Below the pieces are notes generated by a model that was not told the origin of the DNA, ran no database searches, and worked only from the letters and a program-made list of their open reading frames with translations. A stretch of 64,000 nucleotides of DNA from Hyphococcus formosus (GTDB lineage Bacteria; Pseudomonadota; Alphaproteobacteria; Caulobacterales; Parvularculaceae), in the NCBI RefSeq assembly GCF_046736345.1, contig NZ_CP157210.1:3162001-3226000 (forward strand). Direction: 5' to 3'. Below, piece after piece: positions 9,566 through 18,629 of the stretch. How positions within the stretch are numbered: position 1 is the stretch's first letter; every line of letters begins with the position of its first letter. A program made the translations under genes and the position numbers.

Positions 9566-9605
9566 GTGCCGTGAATGTGACAGCACCTTACAAGTTTTAT
9601 GAAGT
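9566..9605 (-). promoter_or_regulatory. Possible Pho box upstream of the receptor gene
   Basis: Read on the minus strand, four 7-mers follow each other with exact 4-nt spacers: ACTTCAT, CTTGTAA, CTGTCAC, ACGGCAC. The third is 6/7 to the PhoB half-site CTGTCAT; the others are weaker. The strict 11-bp period is what PhoB tandem sites show. It lies ~75-115 nt upstream of the start codon of a receptor placed before phoD. Confidence 0.35.
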
Positions 9606-9698
9606 CATCATTACAGGAATGAAATCGTGCAGAATTACGCAAGTATTTGGTGATGCGTAAATTCTTGAAGAATTTCCGGCGTTATACCAGATTTGCGT

Positions 9699-12600
9699 TT
9701 ATCGCCTCGGTGCTTTTGCCAGTTCTTCGGCAACTTTCTGACTTTCAGATGCGCGTGGTTTCGAAAACCCTGCGAGTAATAAGAATGCTACCGGTGTCAG
9801 GAAAAGCGTGAAGAAGGTTGCAAAGCCCAAACCGCCGACAACAACCCATCCAAGGGCGGCACGGGATTCAGCGCCGGCTCCGCTCCCCAAGATAAGCGGG
9901 AAACCGCCAAGAAAGGTAGAGATCGCCGTCATCAACACGGGGCGGAAACGCGTAATAGCTGCGCGCTCAATGGCATCTCGAACGCTCGCGCCATCGTCAC
10001 GTAATTGGTTTGCAAATTCGACAATCAGAATCCCGTTCTTGGCCATGATCCCAATCAGAAGAACCAAGCCGATTTGACTGTAGAAATTGACCGAACCGCC
10101 GGATATGCCAATCGCATAAATCGCCGCCGCGAGGCCAAATGGTGCCGTCGCCATAAGAATAAATGCGCTGACAAAACTTTCAAATTGTGCGGCCAGGACC
10201 AGCAACACAATTAGCGCGGCCACACCGATGACGATGATATAGTTTTGATTGGAACTCTCCAGGACACGCGCCTCGCCAAGCAAGGTTACAGAGAGATTGC
10301 CCGTTAATTCCTCCGCGGCGACACGGCGCATTTCTGCGGCGGCATCACCGAGACGCACCCCGTCAGCAAGCGTCGCGGTGACCGGAACGGCTCTGCGGCG
10401 TTGTTCGCGCGACAGGTTCGAAGCAACCGCCGTTTCGCTAACGGAGGCGACAGATGAAAGCGGAACCGACACGCCGCTACTTGAGCGCAAGAATATATTT
10501 TCGAGGTCGGTTGGGTCGTTGACCGGCTCACCGCCCGTGTTCGCTAATACTTCAATAATGTCATCGCCGACAAAAATATCCGCCGCGCGATATTCATCAG
10601 CCATGGTTTGAATGGTCGTGGTGATGCTGTTTATCGGAATTTCGAGCGCGGCAGCGGCTTCGCGATCAATCCGGATAGAGATTTGCGGTTGGGAAACCTG
10701 AAAATCGAGACGCACATCATCGAAAATCGGATTTGTGTTGAGTATTGTTGCAAGGTTTTCCGCGGCATCGGCGGCGAGGTCGTAATCATCACCAATGACG
10801 GCAAATTTCAGCCCCTGACCCGCACCGCGAATGCCGAGCGAGCTTCCGCTGCGGATGAAGACGCTGGCACCGGGGATATCCCTTGTCAGGTCGCGGATAA
10901 CATTCTCCATATCCGCTTGGCTTTTCTCGCGTTCGCTCCATTCGGGTAACCTGGCGATGACGAAGGACCGTGTACCGCCACCAATGCCATTAATGGACTG
11001 CGTACTGGTCACGTCGCCGCTTTCGACCAAAGATACAAGACGGTTCTCGATTTCGAGAACTTTTCGATCGAGATATTCGAAACTTGCGCCTTGTTGCGCG
11101 GACACCATCATGAATACGCGGCCACGGTCTTCTTGAGGGGTAAGTTCAACGGGTAGCGTTTTAAGGGTGATGAATGCGCCTGATGCAAATAAAAGACAGA
11201 CGCCGATAACGGCCAAAGGCCGCGCCAAAAGTTGACGAACAATAACGCTGTATAGTTTTGTCAGGCGACTGGTGTCGGTTGTGGGCGTTACTGACTCTCG
11301 TGATTTGCCGGAACCGCTCAGTTTGATGGTCAAAACCGGGCAGAGCGTGAGCGCGACGGTCGAAGAAACAACGACCGCAAAGGCGAGGGTGAAACCGAAT
11401 TCGGAAAATAGTTGTCCTGCTTCGCCGGGTAAGAATGAAATCGGAATGAACACGGCCGCGAGCGTCGCGGTCGTGGATAAGACGGCAAAGATGATCTCTT
11501 TGGTGCCGAGAATAGCGGCGGCGCGCGCACCGGCACCCTTACTGCGCCAACGTTGGATGTTTTCGGTGACAACAATAGCATCATCCACCACGAGCCCTGT
11601 CGCCATGACGAGCGCGAGCAATGTAATCAGATTGATGGAAAAACCCGCTAACCAAAGAAGTGCGATTGTTCCCAGCAAAGACACCGGGATCGTAATTGCC
11701 GGAATAACCGTCGCGCGCAACGACCGCAGGAATGAAAAGATCACACAGACAACGATCAGCGTTGAAAGGAAGAGGTTTCTGACGACCTCGTTGACAGATT
11801 CCTGGATGAAGACAGCGTCATCAACGATCACACTGACCTCAACGTTACTTGGCAATTCACGCGACAATTCATCAACCGCAGCGTGAACGCCCTTGGACAC
11901 AAGCAATGTATTCGATTGGGCTTGGCGAATAATCGCGATGCCGATACCGGGGAGGCGATTAACACGCGCGCTCGTCGTTAAATCCTCGAAACCCCATTCG
12001 ACGACCGCAATATCGGAAATGCGCGTATTATCATCGAGTTTTAGCGCGCCAATTTGTTCGGGTAGTACCGCTTCTGACTCCGTACGGATAAGCAATTGCT
12101 GGCTTTCACTCCGCAATTGTCCGCTCGGCGCGCTTTGTGAGGCCGTTTCAAGAACCTGCATAACGTCATTGATCGTATATCCGCGCGCCGCAAGCGATAC
12201 TGGCATGATCCGAACACGAATAACCCGATTTTTGACGCCATAATCATCCGCTTGTGCAACGCCTTCGACCGCTTGCAGGCGCGGGAGGATAACGTCGTCA
12301 ACCACGTCAGCGAGATCACCCGGATCCATTTTGTCGGCGGAGACCATAATGCGCATCATAGGCGAAGAGTCCGAGTCGGCCTTCACCACGCGCGGTTCAT
12401 CAATGTCGTCCGGTAGGTCGCGACTAATCCCAGAAACCGCATTTTTGATATCGGTCGCAGCGATGTTGATGTCGGTTGACGCTGAAAACTCTGCGACGAC
12501 CCGGCTGCGCGCATAGCTTGATGAAGATGAGATGGTCTGTACGCCATCGACTTTTGCAACGGCGCTTTCAATGATCGCAGTCACTTGTGCGTCCATCGCT

Positions 12601-12836
12601 TCTGGGGTCGCGCCGGGATAAGAGGTGTCGATGGTTACGACGGGCCGGTCCACATCGGGGAGTTCGCGAATTTCAATACCCTGCATTGCGGCAAAACCCG
12701 CAATCGCGACAAGAAGACTGACCACCGCCGCCAAGACGGGGCGCTGAATGAAAATTCCGACAAATCCAGCCGTTTGTGATGAGCCTTGCTGCATTATTGT
12801 GCTGCTTTCTGATGGTTCGCCGTCGTTATGAGGCAT
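9699..12836 (-). CDS. RND efflux pump inner-membrane permease (HAE1 family)
   Basis: A 1045-residue protein of AcrB/MexB type. The leading helix FIQRPVLAAVVSLLVAIAGF is the family hallmark. The proton-relay Asp pair sits in GLVVDDAIVVTENI (TM4) and the partner Lys in GIMAKNGILIVEFANQ (TM10); MTAISTFLGGFPLILGSG is the conserved TM11 segment. Two large periplasmic loops have porter-domain features. The pump exports hydrophobic compounds using the proton gradient, together with a periplasmic adaptor and an outer-membrane channel. Neither partner gene is adjacent, which is unusual; adaptors for such stand-alone pumps are encoded elsewhere. An internal ATG at residue 15 is an alternative start. 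Confidence 0.92.
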   Translation of the reverse strand: MPHNDGEPSESSTIMQQGSSQTAGFVGIFIQRPVLAAVVSLLVAIAGFAAMQGIEIRELPDVDRPVVTIDTSYPGATPEAMDAQVTAIIESAVAKVDGVQTISSSSSYARSRVVAEFSASTDINIAATDIKNAVSGISRDLPDDIDEPRVVKADSDSSPMMRIMVSADKMDPGDLADVVDDVILPRLQAVEGVAQADDYGVKNRVIRVRIMPVSLAARGYTINDVMQVLETASQSAPSGQLRSESQQLLIRTESEAVLPEQIGALKLDDNTRISDIAVVEWGFEDLTTSARVNRLPGIGIAIIRQAQSNTLLVSKGVHAAVDELSRELPSNVEVSVIVDDAVFIQESVNEVVRNLFLSTLIVVCVIFSFLRSLRATVIPAITIPVSLLGTIALLWLAGFSINLITLLALVMATGLVVDDAIVVTENIQRWRSKGAGARAAAILGTKEIIFAVLSTTATLAAVFIPISFLPGEAGQLFSEFGFTLAFAVVVSSTVALTLCPVLTIKLSGSGKSRESVTPTTDTSRLTKLYSVIVRQLLARPLAVIGVCLLFASGAFITLKTLPVELTPQEDRGRVFMMVSAQQGASFEYLDRKVLEIENRLVSLVESGDVTSTQSINGIGGGTRSFVIARLPEWSEREKSQADMENVIRDLTRDIPGASVFIRSGSSLGIRGAGQGLKFAVIGDDYDLAADAAENLATILNTNPIFDDVRLDFQVSQPQISIRIDREAAAALEIPINSITTTIQTMADEYRAADIFVGDDIIEVLANTGGEPVNDPTDLENIFLRSSSGVSVPLSSVASVSETAVASNLSREQRRRAVPVTATLADGVRLGDAAAEMRRVAAEELTGNLSVTLLGEARVLESSNQNYIIVIGVAALIVLLVLAAQFESFVSAFILMATAPFGLAAAIYAIGISGGSVNFYSQIGLVLLIGIMAKNGILIVEFANQLRDDGASVRDAIERAAITRFRPVLMTAISTFLGGFPLILGSGAGAESRAALGWVVVGGLGFATFFTLFLTPVAFLLLAGFSKPRASESQKVAEELAKAPRR

Positions 12837-13004
12837 ATTCCAGTTAACATATTAAGTCAGCCCTAATCGGTGTGGATATCTATCCACGCAAAAATCGCGC
12901 TTTTTTATACCGGGATTGTCCACGCGATGGTGCAACGATAGGTTGAGCGCTCCCGCTTGATTCCGGGTGGGCAATAATGAGCGAAACCACGGGGCGGTAT
13001 TCAG

Positions 13005-14627
13005 ATGACAACAAGGAAATATGATGCGGTTATCATCGGCGGCGGGCATAATGGCCTCGTATGTGCGTACTATCTTGCGCGCGCAGGTTTGTCGGTCCGG
13101 GTCTGTGAACGCCGCCATATTGTTGGCGGGGCAGCGGTAACGGAAGAGTTCCATCCGGGATTTCGCAACTCCGTCGCTAGTTATACGGTTAGCTTGCTCA
13201 ATCCCGTCGTTATTTCTGAAATGAATTTGGCATCAAATGGCCTAAAAATGGTGCCGCGGCCAATTTCCAACTTTTTGCCCCTAGAAAATGGCGGTTATCT
13301 CAAGGTCGGCGGTAGTCTGGCAAAGACGCAGGCCGAAATCGCCAAATTTTCTGATCGCGACGCGCAAATGCTCCCGCAATATTATGAACGCCTTGAAGCG
13401 GTGGCCAATGTCTTGCGCGATATCGCGACAAAGACGCCGCCCAACACCCGCGCCGGTATCACCGCCGCAATCAAGGCCGGAAGCCAGTTATGGCCGGTTT
13501 TGCGGGGCGGAGAAGGCTTGCACCAGGATGTGCTCGACCTCTTTACCAAAAGCGCGAGGTCATTTCTTGATGCTTGGTTTGATTCAGATCCAATCAAAGC
13601 GGCATTCGGGTTTGACGCGGTGGTCGGCAATTATGCGAGCCCCGACACCCCCGGGTCGGCCTATGTGTTGTTGCACCATGTCTTCGGCGAGGTGAATGGC
13701 GTGAAAGGCGCGTGGGGCCACGCCATCGGGGGCATGGGCGCAATTACCGAAGCCATGCGCAAAGCCTGTCTCGACGTCGGCGTGGAAATTTCGACCGACG
13801 CGCCTGTCAGTAATGTTGATGTAAAAGACGGGCTCGCAACAGGGGTGATTTTGGAAAATGGTGAGCGGATTTCCGCGGATCGCGTGATCTCTAACGTCAA
13901 TCCGAAATTGCTCTATGAACGGCTTGTCCCTGAAGACACGTTGGAGCCGGAGTTCAAGCGACGCATGGCCGGTTGGCGATGCGCCTCGGGGACCCTGCGC
14001 ATGAATGTGGCACTGTCTGAGTTGCCGGATTTTTCATGCTTACCCGGAAAAACAATGGGGGAGCATCACCAGTCAGGAATTATCATAGCGCCGAGCCTTG
14101 ATTATATGGACCGGGCTTTTACCGATGCGAAGACACATGGATGGTCGCAGCAGCCCATCGTTGAAATGCTCATCCCGTCAACGCTAGACGACAGTCTGGC
14201 ACCAGCGGGACAGCATGTTGCGAGCCTTTTCTGCCAACAATTTGCGCCCGAATTGCCGGATGGAAAAGCGTGGTCAGACCACCGTGAGGAGGTCGCAGAT
14301 TTGGTGGTTGATACGGTTACGGAATATGCGCCGAATTTCAAAAAATCAGTCTTGGGCCGAATGGTTCTCACCCCGCAAGACCTAGAGGGCAAATTCGGGT
14401 TGATCGGCGGCGATATCATGCATGGTTCAATGACGCTTGACCAAATGTGGGCTGCGAGACCAGCACTCGGCTATGGTGACTATCGCGGCGCATTGCGCCG
14501 CCTATATCATTGCGGCTCGGGTGCACATCCGGGCGGGGGCGTGACCGGATTACCCGGACGCAATGCTGCCCGTGAGATCTTAAAGGATCTTGGTAAAAAC
14601 ATCGCGCGCCTCAAGCACGGAAACTAA
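13005..14627 (+). CDS. FAD-dependent oxidoreductase, phytoene desaturase/PYROXD2-like
   Basis: A 540-residue protein with an N-terminal FAD-binding Rossmann motif (DAVIIGGGHNGLVCAYYLARAG, G-x-G-x-x-G, residues ~8-29) followed by VCERRHIVGGAAVTEEFHPGF, the second part of the dinucleotide site. The C-terminus carries the closing FAD motif YHCGSGAHPGGGVTGLPGRNA. This is the COG1233 group (phytoene dehydrogenase-related, PYROXD2-like). No carotenoid genes (crtB, crtE) are next to it, so carotenoid synthesis should not be assumed. GGGGCGG precedes the ATG. Transcribed away from the RND pump; converges with the epimerase gene. Confidence 0.85.
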   Translation: MTTRKYDAVIIGGGHNGLVCAYYLARAGLSVRVCERRHIVGGAAVTEEFHPGFRNSVASYTVSLLNPVVISEMNLASNGLKMVPRPISNFLPLENGGYLKVGGSLAKTQAEIAKFSDRDAQMLPQYYERLEAVANVLRDIATKTPPNTRAGITAAIKAGSQLWPVLRGGEGLHQDVLDLFTKSARSFLDAWFDSDPIKAAFGFDAVVGNYASPDTPGSAYVLLHHVFGEVNGVKGAWGHAIGGMGAITEAMRKACLDVGVEISTDAPVSNVDVKDGLATGVILENGERISADRVISNVNPKLLYERLVPEDTLEPEFKRRMAGWRCASGTLRMNVALSELPDFSCLPGKTMGEHHQSGIIIAPSLDYMDRAFTDAKTHGWSQQPIVEMLIPSTLDDSLAPAGQHVASLFCQQFAPELPDGKAWSDHREEVADLVVDTVTEYAPNFKKSVLGRMVLTPQDLEGKFGLIGGDIMHGSMTLDQMWAARPALGYGDYRGALRRLYHCGSGAHPGGGVTGLPGRNAAREILKDLGKNIARLKHGN

Positions 14628-14643
14628 TCGGTCCTTGGCGCAT

Positions 14644-15615
14644 TCAGGAATTGGTGTAATGGCGATACCAGTCGACGAACGATTTTAACCCCTCGCTAAT
14701 TGGCGTTTTTGGGTTAAATCCGTAATCTGCACTAAGCCGGGAAACATCAGCATAGGTTTGTTTCACGTCACCGGGTTGCATCGGCTTCATGTCGATCTTT
14801 GCTTTACAACCCGTTGCCTCCTCCAGCGTCGCAATCATTTCAAGCAACGGCACGGGCGTATGATTGCCAATATTGTAGACCCGGTGTGGACGTTCGTCTT
14901 TCGAAAAAACGGGCGCTTTTTCAGCAATGGCTTGTATGCAGGCCGTTACGTCATCAATAAAGGTGAAGTCGCGTCGCATATCGCCATTATTGAAGACAGG
15001 TAGTGGCTCGCCGCGCAGGAGTTTATCCGTAAACGTCCAATAGGCCATATCCGGCCGACCCCACGGGCCATAAACGGTAAAAAAGCGAAGGCCAATCTGC
15101 TTGAGCCCGTATAAATGAGCATAAGTCGAACTCATAAGTTCGTCGCTTTTTTTGGTGGCCGCATAAAGCGATACGGGATTGTCCACTCGGTCATCTTCGC
15201 TGAAGGGGACTTTTTCATTTCCGCCGTATACGGAGCTAGAGGAGGCATAAATTAGGTGTGAAAAGCTAGGCAAATGCCGACAGGCCTCAAGCACGGAAAG
15301 GTGGCCCAATAGGTTTGACCGGGCATAGGCAAATGGGTTTTCGATTGAATACCGAACGCCCGCCTGTGCTGCGAGATGGATCACAACGTCTGGGCGTTGT
15401 TGCTGAACGAAATCAGACAAGGCATCCGCATCTGCAATATCTAATGATTGAAAATCGATCTGGTCGCCGAGTTCTGCAAGCCGCGCTTTTTTGAGCGCCG
15501 GATCGTAATAGTCATTTAAATTATCAACGCCGGAAATCGTAAAGCCTGACGGCAACAACCGTTTCGCAGTGTGAAATCCAATAAATCCGGCAATGCCAGT
15601 TATAAAAACCTTCAT
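14644..15615 (-). CDS. NAD-dependent epimerase, UDP-glucuronate 4-epimerase-like
   Basis: A 323-residue extended short-chain dehydrogenase. FITGIAGFIGFHTAKRL (G-x-x-G-x-x-G) binds NAD; the catalytic triad is in YASSSSVYGG (Ser/Thr) and SLYAATKKSDELM (Tyr-x3-Lys). The segment VDNLNDYYDPALKKARL after the second strand is typical of UDP-glucuronate 4-epimerases (LpsL/CapI/Gae), which make UDP-galacturonate for capsule or LPS. DVKQTYADVSRL near the end is also conserved in that group. It fits the scattered surface-glycan genes of this region. Transcribed on the minus strand, about 100 nt after the glucosidase gene. Confidence 0.87.
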   Translation of the reverse strand: MKVFITGIAGFIGFHTAKRLLPSGFTISGVDNLNDYYDPALKKARLAELGDQIDFQSLDIADADALSDFVQQQRPDVVIHLAAQAGVRYSIENPFAYARSNLLGHLSVLEACRHLPSFSHLIYASSSSVYGGNEKVPFSEDDRVDNPVSLYAATKKSDELMSSTYAHLYGLKQIGLRFFTVYGPWGRPDMAYWTFTDKLLRGEPLPVFNNGDMRRDFTFIDDVTACIQAIAEKAPVFSKDERPHRVYNIGNHTPVPLLEMIATLEEATGCKAKIDMKPMQPGDVKQTYADVSRLSADYGFNPKTPISEGLKSFVDWYRHYTNS

Positions 15616-15714
15616 GAATGGCGAACCTTATTAATCATCCGATACATAACGCAAGATTCGCGCCGTCGCTAAGCCTATTCAACGATTTAGCGCCCGAGCG
15701 GCGGATTTGTCGCT

Positions 15715-17322
15715 TTACCCCGAAAGCGACAGGATAAACCCTTGACCCGGCGGGATTTTCGCGGGCGGTGGGTTTAGGCTGGCCGAGGTCGAAAGGACAA
15801 CTTTTCCCTGCGCGGTGGGGTGCCATTCGGCAGGTGTCAGCCCAAAATTGAATAGGCAGAGATATTTTTTGCGGCCCAAAGTTCGAGTGAATGCCAGAAG
15901 TTCTGGCGGGCAATCGACGAACGACAATGAGCCACGCAGGAAGGCCGGGCTATTATTGCGAAACTTGATTAATGCGCGGGTGAAATTGAGAACCGACTCT
16001 TCGTCACTTTCCTGAATATCGACAGCGCAGTTTTTATGGTCACTGCCAAATGGCAGCCACGGCTTTTTGTTTGAGAAGCCAAAATTCGCGGTGGAATGTT
16101 CCCATGGGATCGGCGTGCGCGCGCCATCGCGGCCGAGGGTATGTGGCCAATTCGCAATAGCTTCCGGGTCCTTTAATTCTTCGAACGGGACATTGGTTTG
16201 CGAAAGGCCAAGCTCTTCGCCCTGATAAAGGAATATATATCCGCGCAAGCTGAAGAGGAGCAATAAATAGAGCTTCGCAGCATTGCTACTGTCAGTGCGG
16301 CTCCACCGGCTCGCCACTCGTGGGGTATCGTGATTGGAAAATGCCCAAGAGGGAAGTGCGCTGGACTTTTCATCCAGCCATTCCGCTAGCGCCGACTTCA
16401 CGATATGCGAATTGATTTCATCCGCATAAAGAAAGTCAAAATTATATGCGGTCGTCAGGTGTTGGTCACCTGCCGTAAATGCCTTCATTTCAGCAACCGG
16501 ATCTGGCCCGACGACTTCGGCAACGGTGAAAATATCACCATATTCCTTGGTCACTGCGCGTAGCTTACGCAGAAATTTTGGAATTTCCGAGTGCGATTGA
16601 TTGTATAGATGGTTTTGAAAATCGAATGGGCGTTTCGGATTGGTCATATTTGACGGCGGATTGTCCCGCAATTCCGGATCATGCATGGCAAAATTGATGG
16701 CGTCTAATCTAAAGCCGTCAACACCCCGATCCAGCCAAAAGCGCGCGACATTCAATAGTGCGCTTTGAACGTCAGGATTGTGGAGATTGAGATCCGGTTG
16801 GCTATCCAGGAAATTATGCAAATAATATTGCCCGCGCCGGGCATCCCACGTCCAGGCGGGCCCGGTGAAAACGGACTGCCAATTGGTCGGCGGTGAGCCA
16901 TCTGGTTTGGGGTCGGCCCACACATACCAGTCGGATTTCGAGTTCGATTTGTCGGAACGGCTTTCCTGAAACCACTGGTGTTTATCAGACGTATGGGAAT
17001 AAACCTGATCGATAATGACTTTGATATCTCGCGCATGGGCCTCTTTTATCAGGCGGTCGAAGTCATCAAGGGTTCCAAACAGCGGATCGACCTGACAATA
17101 ATCGGCAACATCATACCCATAGTCTTTCATCGGCGATTTGAAAAAGGGCGAGAGCCAAATTCCATCGACGCCGAGCTCGCGAATATAATCCAGTTTTGAG
17201 ACAATCCCTTTTAGATCACCGACACCATCATCATTGGTATCCATGAAGCTGCGCGGATAGATTTGATAGATGACCGCACCTTGTGGCCAATTGTGGTCGG
17301 TGCTTTTGTTTCTCTGTGACAT
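15715..17322 (-). CDS. GH13 alpha-glucosidase / oligo-1,6-glucosidase
   Basis: A 535-residue cytoplasmic glycoside hydrolase. I chose the ATG at 17322 because GTGAGG lies 5 nt upstream; a tandem ATG sits just before it. The GH13 regions are in order: I KVIIDQVYSHTSD (the usual Asn of D-x-V-x-N-H is replaced by Ser), II GVDGFRLDAINF (Asp nucleophile), III FTVAEVVG (Glu acid/base), IV WAFSNHDTPRV (transition-state Asp). The N-terminal AVIYQIYPRSFMDTN and the DLKGIVSKLDYIRELGVDGIWLSPF stretch are typical of the GH13_23/17 alpha-glucosidases. It cleaves terminal alpha-glucosyl units from small oligosaccharides. No transporter or regulator of a maltose operon is adjacent. Confidence 0.92.
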   Translation of the reverse strand: MSQRNKSTDHNWPQGAVIYQIYPRSFMDTNDDGVGDLKGIVSKLDYIRELGVDGIWLSPFFKSPMKDYGYDVADYCQVDPLFGTLDDFDRLIKEAHARDIKVIIDQVYSHTSDKHQWFQESRSDKSNSKSDWYVWADPKPDGSPPTNWQSVFTGPAWTWDARRGQYYLHNFLDSQPDLNLHNPDVQSALLNVARFWLDRGVDGFRLDAINFAMHDPELRDNPPSNMTNPKRPFDFQNHLYNQSHSEIPKFLRKLRAVTKEYGDIFTVAEVVGPDPVAEMKAFTAGDQHLTTAYNFDFLYADEINSHIVKSALAEWLDEKSSALPSWAFSNHDTPRVASRWSRTDSSNAAKLYLLLLFSLRGYIFLYQGEELGLSQTNVPFEELKDPEAIANWPHTLGRDGARTPIPWEHSTANFGFSNKKPWLPFGSDHKNCAVDIQESDEESVLNFTRALIKFRNNSPAFLRGSLSFVDCPPELLAFTRTLGRKKYLCLFNFGLTPAEWHPTAQGKVVLSTSASLNPPPAKIPPGQGFILSLSG

Positions 17323-17441
17323 CATAGCCTCACATAGAGAGTGTAGGGTCCAATTGATCCGCAAAGGGATATTTTTGTCAAAATTTTCATTCGGCCAAAA
17401 AAACGCATTTGAGATTAGCGAAAACGCTCTATGATCTTACC

Positions 17442-18623
17442 ATGATCCGTTTCGAGAAAACCGTATTGCAAGTCATTCCGCGTTTGGATGCGGGCGGGGC
17501 AGAGAGAACAACATTAGAAATTGCGGATGCGGTAACCCGTTCCGGTGGTAATGCGATCGTCGTTACCGCTGGTGGGCGGCTCGTAAAAAATATCGAGAAT
17601 GTTGGCGGACGGGTCTTTATCGCGCCGGTCGCATCGAAAAACCCGTGGCAAATTTGGCAAAATGGCAAATTCTTAAGCGCGCTCATAACGCGGGAAAAGG
17701 TCGACATTATACATGCGCGATCCCGTGCGCCTGCATGGAGTGCACTCTTTGCGGCAAGAAAAACCGGTATCCCGCTCGTCTCTACCTATCATGGGGCCTA
17801 TTCGGCGAAATCAAGGATCAAGCGGTTTTATAACTCTTCGATGCTGCGGGCGGACCGGATCATCGCCAATTCCCACTTTACCGCAGAGCGCATTCTGGCG
17901 ACTGACCATACGCTGAGCGATATCGTGCGCGTCATCCCCAGAGGGGTCGATATCCGAACCTTTGACCCCAAAAAGGTGTCCGCCGACCGGGTGAACACGC
18001 TTGCGAATGAATGGGGCGTGCCGGAAAAAGTCGGTGTGAAGCTTTTGTTGCCCGCAAGGTTAACGCCTTGGAAGGGGCATGAAATCGCGATTGAGGCGCT
18101 TTCCAAGCTTTTAGTTCGCCTCGGTAACGGAAACACCTCTGGTCAAGGTCAGCCTTTGGCGCTAGTTTTTTGCGGGGGCGCGCAGGGCAAAGGCGATTTT
18201 GTAAGCCAGTTGCGCGCATTGATTGACGAATGTGGGGTTCGTGAGATGGTCTATATGGGGGGCGATTGCGCCGATATGCCGGCTGCTTATGCTTGGGCCG
18301 AAATCGTTTTAGCTCCATCGACGAAACCAGAAGCCTTTGGCCGTGTTGCTATTGAGGCAAGCGCGATGGAGAAGCCTGTCATCGCAGCAAATCATGGCGG
18401 CGTTCGTGAGACCGTCATTCGAGGAGAGACGGGATTGTTGGTGACGCCTGATAATAGCGATGCCTTGGCGCATGGTATTTTCAGGATGATGAATTTGACG
18501 CCTGAAGAAAGGCGTTCAATGGGGGAAAAGGGCCGGGCAAGAGCGACAAGCCTGTTTTCATCGGACGCGATGTGCGATGCGACGATTGGGGTTTATCGTG
18601 AGCTTTTGGCGGAACGAGCGTGA
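17442..18623 (+). CDS. Glycosyltransferase family 4
   Basis: A 393-residue GT-B glycosyltransferase. A TTG 33 nt upstream is possible, but ATG 17442 (MIRFEKTVLQVIPRLDAGG) starts exactly at the first beta strand of the fold, with the acceptor-site loop LDAGGAERTTLEIA. The C-terminal donor domain has LLLPARLTPWKGHEIAIEAL and the E-x7-E motif in EAFGRVAIEASAMEKPVIA, then HGGVRETV. These are standard for GT4 enzymes that use nucleotide-activated hexoses in LPS core or capsule synthesis. Six nt separate it from the GT9 gene, so the two form an operon, most likely for LPS core assembly. Confidence 0.88.
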   Translation: MIRFEKTVLQVIPRLDAGGAERTTLEIADAVTRSGGNAIVVTAGGRLVKNIENVGGRVFIAPVASKNPWQIWQNGKFLSALITREKVDIIHARSRAPAWSALFAARKTGIPLVSTYHGAYSAKSRIKRFYNSSMLRADRIIANSHFTAERILATDHTLSDIVRVIPRGVDIRTFDPKKVSADRVNTLANEWGVPEKVGVKLLLPARLTPWKGHEIAIEALSKLLVRLGNGNTSGQGQPLALVFCGGAQGKGDFVSQLRALIDECGVREMVYMGGDCADMPAAYAWAEIVLAPSTKPEAFGRVAIEASAMEKPVIAANHGGVRETVIRGETGLLVTPDNSDALAHGIFRMMNLTPEERRSMGEKGRARATSLFSSDAMCDATIGVYRELLAERA

Positions 18624-18629
18624 TCTGGG

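Noticed and set aside
11272..11886. Plus-strand frame of 204 codons
   Set aside because: Antisense to the RND permease membrane segments; composition is typical of a shadow.
13005..14627. Carotenoid phytoene desaturase
   Set aside because: The fold fits the broad COG1233 family, but no carotenoid genes are near and the PYROXD2-like pattern fits better.
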